Part shown: piece by piece, positions 55,691 to 62,211 of the stretch
How positions within the stretch are numbered: the first letter of the stretch is position 1
Layout: every line of letters begins with the position of its first letter
Assembly: GCA_913778145.1 (NCBI GenBank)
Contig: CAJYVI010000149.1
Coordinates: 1 to 64,000, forward strand
Length of the DNA: 64,000 nucleotides
Reading direction: 5' to 3'
Source of the DNA: an uncultured Pseudocitrobacter sp.
GTDB taxonomy: Bacteria > Pseudomonadota > Gammaproteobacteria > Enterobacterales > Enterobacteriaceae
Position numbers and translations under genes: made by a program
Notes under the pieces: generated by a model
Told to the model about the DNA's origin: nothing
Databases searched by the model: none
The model's input: the letters and a program-made list of their open reading frames with translations, nothing else

Positions 55691-57211
55691 ATGTCTTCAC
55701 AACCCTTCGTCAGTCAACGTGAATATCCGTTGGATGAGCAAACAACCCTGATGTCGACCTCCGATCTCAACAGCTATGTCACCCACGTGAACGATGCGTT
55801 TATTCAGGTGAGCGGTTACAGCCTCGAAGAGATTAGCGGTCAGCCGCATAATCTGGTGCGCCATCCGGATATGCCGAAAGCCGCTTTTGCCGATATGTGG
55901 TACACCCTCAAACAGGGCGAACCCTGGAGCGCCATTGTGAAAAACCGTCGTAAAAATGGCGACCATTACTGGGTAAGAGCCAACGCTATTCCAATGGTGC
56001 GGCAGGGCGAAGTCACCGGCTATATGTCAATTCGTACCCAGGCGACGCCGGAAGAAATAGCGGTCACCGAACCGCTGTATCAGGCGCTTAAAGAGGGGCG
56101 AAGTCACAAGCGCCTGTACAAAGGAATGGTGGTGAGTAAACGCTGGTGGGGCAAGCTACCCGCGATGCCGCTGCGCTGGCAGGTGCGGGCAATCATGGCC
56201 TGTGTTTTTACACTGTTAGCAGGCGCGTTGTTTATCACCCATGCGTCGTGGATAGCGTTACTCGCAGCAGCGCTGGTGATGCTGTTCGGCACCGCGTTAT
56301 TTGAAAGACAGATCGTGCGCCCGGTAGAGAATGTCGCACGTCAGGCCTTAAGTGTTGCGACTGGTAGGCGTAACAGCGTGCAGCATCTTCGCCGGGCTGA
56401 TGAACTGGGGCTGATTCTGCGCTCTGTCGGGCAGTTAGGGCTGATATGTCGCTGGCTGAAAAATGATGTAGCAAGCCAGGTCTCCAGCGTCAGCCGGGGA
56501 AGCGATACGTTAGCGAAGGGCAACGATGTCCTCAACGAGCGCACGCGCCAGACGGTGGTCAACGTGCAGCAAACGGTAGCGACAATGAACGAGATGAATG
56601 CCTCAGTGCAAAGCAATTCGCAAACGGCGGCGGCAGCCGACAAGCTCTCTATTGCCGCCAGCGGCGCGGCGGAGCAGGGCGGAATGGCGATGCAGGGCGT
56701 GGTCAGAACGATGGACGAAATTGCCGACAGCACGCAGCGGATTGGCTCAATCACCACGCTTATCAATGATATTGCCTTCCAGACCAATATTCTGGCGCTA
56801 AATGCAGCGGTAGAAGCCGCGCGAGCGGGCGACCAGGGGAAAGGCTTTGCGGTGGTTGCGGGGGAAGTACGCCTGCTGGCGAGCCGCAGCGCAACGGCGG
56901 CGAACGATATTCACAAGCTGATTGAAGCCAGCGCCAGTAAGGTGCATTCCGGTGCCGCTCAGGTCCATGCAGCGGGGAAAGTGATGAACGATATTCTGGC
57001 GCAGGTACAGAACGTGACGCAGTTGATTGCGCAGATCAGCCAGTCGACCTCAGCGCAGGCCAACGGGCTGTCGGATATTACCCGTGCGGTGGCGGAACTG
57101 GATGCCATCACCCAGAAAAATGCCGGGCTGGTCGCCGAAAGCGCCCATGTGTCGGCGATGGTGAAACATCGCGCCAGCCGGCTTCAGGACGCCGTCACGG
57201 TACTGCATTAA
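55691..57211 (+). CDS. aer: Aerotaxis and redox sensor Aer
   Basis: A 506-residue chemoreceptor, the same length as E. coli Aer. An N-terminal FAD-binding PAS domain (residues 10-120, with VRHPDMPKAAFADMW) is followed by a membrane-anchor segment (about 165-205) without a periplasmic domain, a HAMP region and the methyl-accepting signalling domain. The hairpin tip is INDIAFQTNILALNAAVEAARAG, a sequence conserved in all such receptors. It signals energy state to CheA/CheW. The C-terminus overlaps the end of nfeR by 4 bases (convergent). Confidence 0.96.
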   Translation: MSSQPFVSQREYPLDEQTTLMSTSDLNSYVTHVNDAFIQVSGYSLEEISGQPHNLVRHPDMPKAAFADMWYTLKQGEPWSAIVKNRRKNGDHYWVRANAIPMVRQGEVTGYMSIRTQATPEEIAVTEPLYQALKEGRSHKRLYKGMVVSKRWWGKLPAMPLRWQVRAIMACVFTLLAGALFITHASWIALLAAALVMLFGTALFERQIVRPVENVARQALSVATGRRNSVQHLRRADELGLILRSVGQLGLICRWLKNDVASQVSSVSRGSDTLAKGNDVLNERTRQTVVNVQQTVATMNEMNASVQSNSQTAAAADKLSIAASGAAEQGGMAMQGVVRTMDEIADSTQRIGSITTLINDIAFQTNILALNAAVEAARAGDQGKGFAVVAGEVRLLASRSATAANDIHKLIEASASKVHSGAAQVHAAGKVMNDILAQVQNVTQLIAQISQSTSAQANGLSDITRAVAELDAITQKNAGLVAESAHVSAMVKHRASRLQDAVTVLH

Positions 57212-57801
57212 TCGAGCTGTGAAATCTCCAGCGCCGCGCGGTCGATCACGCCCACAATCTGCTTCAGCTGCGCGTCGCTGAGTTCGCTCTGGTTAACTTT
57301 CAGGTTCAGCACGGCCTTGAAGTTTTCCAGCGCGCGTTTCATTTGCGGATCTTTGCGCAGTTCGTGGCCGACCATGCGGAGTTTCAGCTTCGCCTGGACC
57401 TGCTCCAGCACCTCTTTGTTTTCCGCCAGCACATTACTGCCTTCCCCGGTGATGGCAATTTTTTTGCGTCCACCGTCTTCTTCCTGGATGGTAATCAGCC
57501 CCTGATCCTGCAACAGATCGAGTGTCGGGTAGATCACGCCAGGGCTTGGGCTGTAGTTGCCCTGGGTCATGTTTTCGATTTCTTTGATCAGTTCATAACC
57601 GTGGCTGGCGTTGCGGGAGAGGATATCCAGCACCACCAGGCGCAGTTCGCCGTGGCCGAAGAAACGCTGACGACGCCCGCCGCCAAAGCCGCCTCCACCG
57701 CCGTGACGACCCTCACCACGACCACCACGACATTCGCGCTCATCATGGCATTCGCGACCGCCGCGTCCACCGCGGCCAAACTCTGAAAAGTGTCTCATCA
57801 T
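57208..57801 (-). CDS. nfeR: PadR-family nickel/iron regulator NfeR (YqjI)
   Basis: A 197-residue PadR-family repressor (E. coli YqjI about 207). A long Gly/Arg/His/Glu/Cys-rich N-terminus (residues 3-48) probably binds metal. It is followed by the PadR winged helix (HGELRLVVLDILSRNASHGYELIKEIENMTQGNYSPSPGVIYPTL) and a C-terminal helical dimer region. In E. coli it represses itself and nfeF and is relieved by nickel, linking nickel toxicity to iron homeostasis. It is divergent from nfeF. Confidence 0.93.
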   Translation of the reverse strand: MMRHFSEFGRGGRGGRECHDERECRGGRGEGRHGGGGGFGGGRRQRFFGHGELRLVVLDILSRNASHGYELIKEIENMTQGNYSPSPGVIYPTLDLLQDQGLITIQEEDGGRKKIAITGEGSNVLAENKEVLEQVQAKLKLRMVGHELRKDPQMKRALENFKAVLNLKVNQSELSDAQLKQIVGVIDRAALEISQLD

Positions 57802-58046
57802 TTTTTACCTTATCTTGTTTTCGATATATCTAACTTATATCTAAATGTCTATCTTTAGCAAGGCTGAGACGGAATGAAATTTTATCTTTATGAAATTTAA
57901 TGAATTAATTTTTATGTGTATGTGTTTTGTGCGATAGGTGAAGTGTATCTTAAAAAAAGCTTGCTTTCTGCCCAACTGGCAATCATTATCATTTACATCA
58001 AGTTTAGATATATCTATTTTTCACGAAGGCGACGGATAACACCACT
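57802..58046. promoter_or_regulatory. nfeR/nfeF divergent operators: NfeR palindromes and Fur-like site
   Basis: Two ATATATC-type palindromes flank the region. GATATATCTA lies at 57823-57832, with a further TATATCTA at 57837-57844, near nfeR. The perfect TAGATATATCTA lies at 58005-58016 near nfeF. Between them AATCAT-TATCAT-TTACAT (57981-57998) fits three Fur hexamers. This matches the known double control of E. coli nfeF by NfeR and Fur. Confidence 0.78.
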
Positions 58047-58811
58047 ATGAAAGAAAAAAAATACCCACAGCGCGTGCGTAATGAACTGCGTTTTCGCGAA
58101 TTGAGCGTGTTACGCGTGGAGCGCATCGGCGCAGGTTTTCAGCGCATTGTGCTGGGCGGCGAGGCGTTGGAAGGCTTCTCCTCACGCGGTTTTGACGATC
58201 ACACCAAACTGTTTTTCCCACAGGCCGGCGAACGTATCGCGCCGCCAACCATGACCGACGAAGGGATCGTCTGGCCGGACGGCGTGCGCCCGCAGTCGCG
58301 CGACTACACGCCGCTCTATAACGCCGAACGCCACGAGCTGGCTTATGACTTCTTTATTCATGATGGCGGCGTGGCAAGTTCATGGGCGATGAATGCTCGC
58401 GTGGGGGATACGCTAACGATTGGCGGGCCGCGTGGTTCGTTGATGGTGCCGGAGGATTACGCCTGGCAGCTTTATGTCTGCGATGAGTCCGGCATGCCTG
58501 CGCTGCGCCGCCGCCTGGAAAGCCTGCGCAAGCTGCCGACGCGCCCGCAGGTTAAAGCTATTGTGACGATCGCGGATGAGGCGTATCAGGACTATCTGGT
58601 GGAGTTCAGCGAGTTTGAGATCGAGTGGGTGATAGGTCATCGCGAACAAGCCGTGGCCGATAAACTGGCGACGCTGTCTGTGCCTGCGGAGGATTATTTT
58701 ATCTGGGTAACAGGAGAAGGCGCGGTGGCGAAATCGCTGGTTAGCCGTTTTGAAACTGACGCGATTGATCAACAGCTGGTAAGGACGCAGGCGTACTGGC
58801 ATAAGAAGTAA
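58047..58811 (+). CDS. nfeF: NADPH-dependent ferric-chelate reductase NfeF (YqjH)
   Basis: A 254-residue siderophore-interacting (SIP/FAD-binding 9) family flavoprotein, the same length as E. coli YqjH. The FAD motif RDYTPLYNAERHEL is near residue 90, and the NAD-binding part carries WVTGEGAVAKSL near 230. It reduces ferric enterobactin breakdown products and other ferric chelates in the cytoplasm. Fur- and NfeR-type sites precede it. Confidence 0.95.
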   Translation: MKEKKYPQRVRNELRFRELSVLRVERIGAGFQRIVLGGEALEGFSSRGFDDHTKLFFPQAGERIAPPTMTDEGIVWPDGVRPQSRDYTPLYNAERHELAYDFFIHDGGVASSWAMNARVGDTLTIGGPRGSLMVPEDYAWQLYVCDESGMPALRRRLESLRKLPTRPQVKAIVTIADEAYQDYLVEFSEFEIEWVIGHREQAVADKLATLSVPAEDYFIWVTGEGAVAKSLVSRFETDAIDQQLVRTQAYWHKK

Positions 58812-58824
58812 GTACGCTGGTTTT

Positions 58825-59000
58825 GTCGGGTGGCGCTGTGCTTACCCGACCTACAAAAGCTGCATACGCTGTGTGTAGGGTGGCGCTGCGCTTACCCGAC
58901 CTACAAAAGCTGCATACGCTGTGTGTCGGGTGGCGCTGCGCTTACCCGACCTACAAAAGCTGCATACGTTGTAGGCCGGGTAAGCGAAGCGCCACCCGGC
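58825..59000. repeat. Tandem REP array with 50-bp period plus an inverted REP
   Basis: Three nearly identical units start at 58825, 58875 and 58925. Each is a REP (GTCGGGTGGCGCTGCGCTTA then CCCGACCTAC) plus the 19-base spacer AAAAGCTGCATACGCTGTG. A fourth REP in the opposite orientation (GTAGGCCGGGTAAGCGAAGC) lies at 58971-59000. The copies differ at two or three positions only, so the duplication is recent. It follows nfeF. Confidence 0.92.
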
Positions 59001-59136
59001 GGCGTCGCATTTGCCAAATTCCGACTAAGCTTTGCCGAAAATAATCGTATTGCCCCGCCCGGTACGGAAACTCGCTTATAACTCCTCGTAATAACACATT
59101 CCTTTTTGTTGTTTGCTATCTGTCACTCATTCCCGA

Positions 59137-59168
59137 TATCGTCTGGACGTCCATACTTCTAAACCGCT
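59137..59168 (+). promoter_or_regulatory. Probable MetJ (met box) array
   Basis: Four consecutive 8-mers, TATCGTCT, GGACGTCC, ATACTTCT and AAACCGCT, match the met box AGACGTCT at 5, 6, 6 and 5 of 8 positions. They end 13 bases before the MetN-like gene. Tandem imperfect met boxes are the normal form of a MetJ operator. The stretch 59001-59136 before it holds no recognisable gene. Confidence 0.65.
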
Positions 59169-59181
59169 ATTTGGCAGACGA

Positions 59182-60204
59182 ATGATAGTACTCAGGAATA
59201 TTTCAAAGATTTTTAACCCTGGAAAAGGGACGATTACGGCGGTCGATAACGTCAACCTGAGCATTGAGCAGGGGCAGATTTACGGCATTATCGGCTACAG
59301 CGGCGCGGGAAAAAGCACGCTGATTCGCCTGCTGAACGGGCTGGAAAAACCTACTGCCGGTAGCGTTATTGTCAACGGGCAGGATATCTCTGCTGCGAAA
59401 GGCGAAAGCCTGCGCCAGGCACGCCTGAAAATCAGCATGGTATTCCAGCACTTTAACCTGCTCTGGTCGCGTACGGTCAGCGAAAACATTGCCTTTTCGA
59501 TGCAGATTGCCGGCGTACCGAAAGCCAAAATTCGCGATCGCGTGGCGGAACTGGTTGAGCTGGTGGGCCTGAAGGGGCGTGAAAATGCCTATCCTTCACA
59601 GTTAAGCGGCGGGCAGAAGCAACGTGTGGGTATCGCCCGCGCGCTGGCCAATAACCCAGATGTGCTGCTGTGTGATGAAGCCACCTCGGCGCTCGACCCG
59701 CAAACCACCGATCAAATTCTCGACCTGCTGCTGGATATCAACCGCCGCTTCCGTTTAACCATCGTGCTCATCACCCATGAAATGCACGTGGTACGCAAAA
59801 TATGCGACCGCGTGGCGGTGATGGAAGACGGCAAAGTGGTGGAAGAGGGCGATGTGCTGGAGGTCTTTACCCATCCGCAAAAACCGATTACCCAGCAGTT
59901 TGTGCGCCAGGTAAGCCAGTACGTCGAAGAAGAGGCGTTTAACCCCGCACTCACCGACGGCCTGACCGGCAGCATTATCAAACTGACCTTTACCGGGCAG
60001 ACGACCCATCGTCCGGTGGTGGGCGAGCTGACGCTGCGCTATGGCCTGCCGTTTAACATTCTGCACGGCAAGATGACGCAGACCACGCACGGCGCGTTTG
60101 GTCAGCTCTGGCTGCATGTGGTGGCGAACCCGGAACAACTGAAAAGCATCCTCGCAGATTTGCAGGAAACCGGCATCGACAGCGAGGTAGTGAAACATGG
60201 CTGA
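59182..60204 (+). CDS. MetN-like methionine ABC transporter ATP-binding protein
   Basis: A 340-residue ABC ATPase (E. coli MetN 343). Walker A GYSGAGKS is at residues 38-45, with LSGGQKQRVGIARAL, Walker B VLLCDEATSALD, and a C-terminal NIL/ACT-like regulatory domain (about 260-340) that in MetN senses cytoplasmic methionine. It is a MetN-family paralogue, not the usual metN. The ATG at 59182 gives a MetN-like start (MIVLRNISKIF); its ribosome site is weak. It overlaps the permease gene by 8 bases. Confidence 0.88.
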   Translation: MIVLRNISKIFNPGKGTITAVDNVNLSIEQGQIYGIIGYSGAGKSTLIRLLNGLEKPTAGSVIVNGQDISAAKGESLRQARLKISMVFQHFNLLWSRTVSENIAFSMQIAGVPKAKIRDRVAELVELVGLKGRENAYPSQLSGGQKQRVGIARALANNPDVLLCDEATSALDPQTTDQILDLLLDINRRFRLTIVLITHEMHVVRKICDRVAVMEDGKVVEEGDVLEVFTHPQKPITQQFVRQVSQYVEEEAFNPALTDGLTGSIIKLTFTGQTTHRPVVGELTLRYGLPFNILHGKMTQTTHGAFGQLWLHVVANPEQLKSILADLQETGIDSEVVKHG

Positions 60205-60865
60205 GCAATTCTTACCGCATCTGAAATGGGATGCCCTATGGGCCGCCACTCAGGAGACGCTCTACATGACCGCGCTTTCCGGCGTGGCGACGTTTGTCCT
60301 CGGCATCGCGCTCGGGCTGGCGCTGTTTTTAACTGCCAAAGGCGGGCTCTTTTATAACCGCCCGCTGTACAGCGTGATTTCGGTGGTGGTGAACGTCTTC
60401 CGTTCCATTCCGTTCATTATTTTGATTGTGCTGCTGATCCCGTTTACCAAAACGATCGTCGGCACCATTCTCGGCGCGAATGCGGCGCTGCCTGCCCTGA
60501 TTGTTGGCGCGGCTCCGTTTTATGCGCGACTGGTCGAGATTGCCCTGCGTGAAGTCGACAAAGGGGTGATTGAGGCCACCCGTTCTATGGGTGCACGCCT
60601 GTCGACGCTGATTTTCCGCGTCCTGCTGCCCGAATCTTCCCCCGCGCTGGTTTCCGGTATTACCGTCACGCTGATTGCGCTGGTGAGCTACAGCGCAATG
60701 GCGGGGGTGATCGGCGCGGGTGGCTTAGGGAATCTGGCTTATCTGGAAGGATTCCAGCGCAACCACAATGACGTCACGCTGGTCGCGACGGTGACGATTC
60801 TTATCATCGTTTTCATCATCCAGTTCTGCGGCGACGTACTGACTTCTCTGTTAGATAAACGCTAA
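60197..60865 (+). CDS. MetI-like ABC transporter permease
   Basis: A 222-residue inner-membrane permease of the methionine uptake family (E. coli MetI 217). Five helices are predicted, with the coupling motif EVDKGVIEATRSMGARLSTLIFRVLLPES (EAA loop) near residues 115-145. The start overlaps the ATPase gene, which indicates coupled translation. It works with the ATPase and the binding protein encoded on either side. Confidence 0.9.
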   Translation: MAEQFLPHLKWDALWAATQETLYMTALSGVATFVLGIALGLALFLTAKGGLFYNRPLYSVISVVVNVFRSIPFIILIVLLIPFTKTIVGTILGANAALPALIVGAAPFYARLVEIALREVDKGVIEATRSMGARLSTLIFRVLLPESSPALVSGITVTLIALVSYSAMAGVIGAGGLGNLAYLEGFQRNHNDVTLVATVTILIIVFIIQFCGDVLTSLLDKR

Positions 60866-60886
60866 TAACACACAGGAACCATCATC

Positions 60887-61699
60887 ATGAAAAAGACACT
60901 CACGCTAATCGCCGCCGCTACCCTGAGCGCCCTGAGCTTTGCTTCCTGGGCTGATACCCTGACCGTGGGCGCGTCCAACACGCCGCACGCGGAAATTCTG
61001 GAACAGGCGAAACCGATTCTGGCGAAACAGGGCATCGATCTTGAGATTAAACCGTTCCAGGACTACATCCTGCCGAACACCGCGCTGGCGGGCCGCGATA
61101 TCGATGCCAACTACTTCCAGCACATCCCGTATCTGAACAGCGTGCTGAAAGATCATGCGGGCGATAAAGATTATGATTTCGTGAGTGCCGGAGCTATCCA
61201 CATCGAGCCGATTGGTATTTACTCCAAAAAATACAAATCGCTGAAAGACCTGCCGGAAGGCGGCAAAATCATCATGCGTGACGCGGTTTCCGAAGAGGGG
61301 CGTATTCTCTCCATCTTCGAAAAAGAGGGTGTGATTAAGCTGAAGCCGGGGATTGATAAAGTGACCGCGCGTATCAGCGATATCGTGGAGAACCCGAAAA
61401 AGCTGCAGTTCCTGCCGAACGTCGAAGCGTCTCTGCTGCCGCAGATCTACAACAACGATGAAGGCGCGGCGGTGGTGATCAACGCCAACTACGCGATAGA
61501 TGCGGGCCTCGACCCGGTGCATGACCCGATTGCGGTCGAGAGCGGCGAAAATAACCCGTATGCCAATATCATTACCGTGCATCGTGGCGACGAGAAGAAA
61601 AAAGATATCGTGGCGCTGGTGAACGTGCTGCACTCGAAAGAGATTCAGGAGTGGATCCGCACCAAATACAAAGGCGCGGTGATCCCGGTTAATAACTGA
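60887..61699 (+). CDS. NlpA/MetQ-family substrate-binding protein without lipobox
   Basis: A 270-residue binding protein of the MetQ/NlpA family: signal peptide 1-22 (AATLSALSFASWA, cut before DTLTVG), then TPHAEILE, the NYFQHIPYLN motif and DAVSEEGRIL-type segments. MetQ and NlpA of E. coli are lipoproteins with a cysteine at the cleavage site. Here no cysteine is present and an AxA-type site is used, so the protein should be soluble in the periplasm. Substrate is probably methionine or a related sulfur compound, supported by the upstream met boxes but not proven. Confidence 0.88.
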   Translation: MKKTLTLIAAATLSALSFASWADTLTVGASNTPHAEILEQAKPILAKQGIDLEIKPFQDYILPNTALAGRDIDANYFQHIPYLNSVLKDHAGDKDYDFVSAGAIHIEPIGIYSKKYKSLKDLPEGGKIIMRDAVSEEGRILSIFEKEGVIKLKPGIDKVTARISDIVENPKKLQFLPNVEASLLPQIYNNDEGAAVVINANYAIDAGLDPVHDPIAVESGENNPYANIITVHRGDEKKKDIVALVNVLHSKEIQEWIRTKYKGAVIPVNN

Positions 61700-61706
61700 T
61701 CCTTCC

Positions 61707-61724
61707 GCCCGGTTAACGCCGGGC
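61707..61724 (+). terminator. Possible terminator after the MetQ-like gene
   Basis: GCCCGG and CCGGGC form a 6-bp stem around a TTAACG loop, followed by GTTTCTCCCTC. The T-tract is poor, so termination may be incomplete. Confidence 0.5.
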
Positions 61725-61815
61725 GTTTCTCCCTCTTCGACACTTCTTTACAGCATTAAGATTGCCAAACCATTTTCGCCCGTTAAGATTAAGCCTGTAT
61801 TTATACGAGGTGATG

Positions 61816-62166
61816 ATGATTCATCGGCAGCGAAAGGCGATATTACTGGTAGCCCTTGCATGTCTGGTGGTGCTGGTTTGCACCGCACAGCGCATGGCGA
61901 GCCTGCACGCCCTGACGATGAACGTTGCCTCCGAAAGCCAGACCGTTTCATCGGATGGCGATGCGCCTGTTACGCCTTGCGAACTGAGCGCGAAATCGCT
62001 GCTGGCGTCGCCGCCGGTGCTGTTTGAAGGCGCGTTGTTTGCCGTTGCACTGCTGCTGGCGGTACTGGCGGCGCTGCCCGTTTTCTTTACGCGCGTCTGG
62101 CCTCCCCGCGTTATCTCTCCGCCTCGATTGCGGGTGCATCTCCGATTGTGCGTCTTCCGTGAGTGA
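61816..62166 (+). CDS. scsA: ScsA-like small membrane protein (suppressor of copper sensitivity)
   Basis: A 116-residue protein. A basic start (MIHRQRK) precedes a membrane helix (residues 8-27); a short loop with one cysteine (TPCELSAKSLLASPP) follows; then a second helix (about 70-92) and a basic tail. Position directly before scsB, size and layout suggest ScsA of Salmonella scsABCD; I do not recognise it from sequence alone. Of two in-frame ATG codons, 61816 has GAGG five bases before it and is preferred to 61813. Confidence 0.7.
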   Translation: MIHRQRKAILLVALACLVVLVCTAQRMASLHALTMNVASESQTVSSDGDAPVTPCELSAKSLLASPPVLFEGALFAVALLLAVLAALPVFFTRVWPPRVISPPRLRVHLRLCVFRE

Positions 62167-62211
62167 GTTTTAGCCTGCGTTATTCAGGTTAATTACTTAC
62201 GGAGAAAACCG

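Noticed and set aside
58825-59000. Possible CRISPR array because of the regular 50-base period
   Set aside because: The spacers are identical to each other and the repeats are REP palindromes; no cas genes are present.
58823-59081. Two overlapping plus-strand frames with a repeated peptide (VGWRCAYPTYKSC)
   Set aside because: The repeats come from the tandem REP array, not from selection on a protein, and no ribosome site precedes them.
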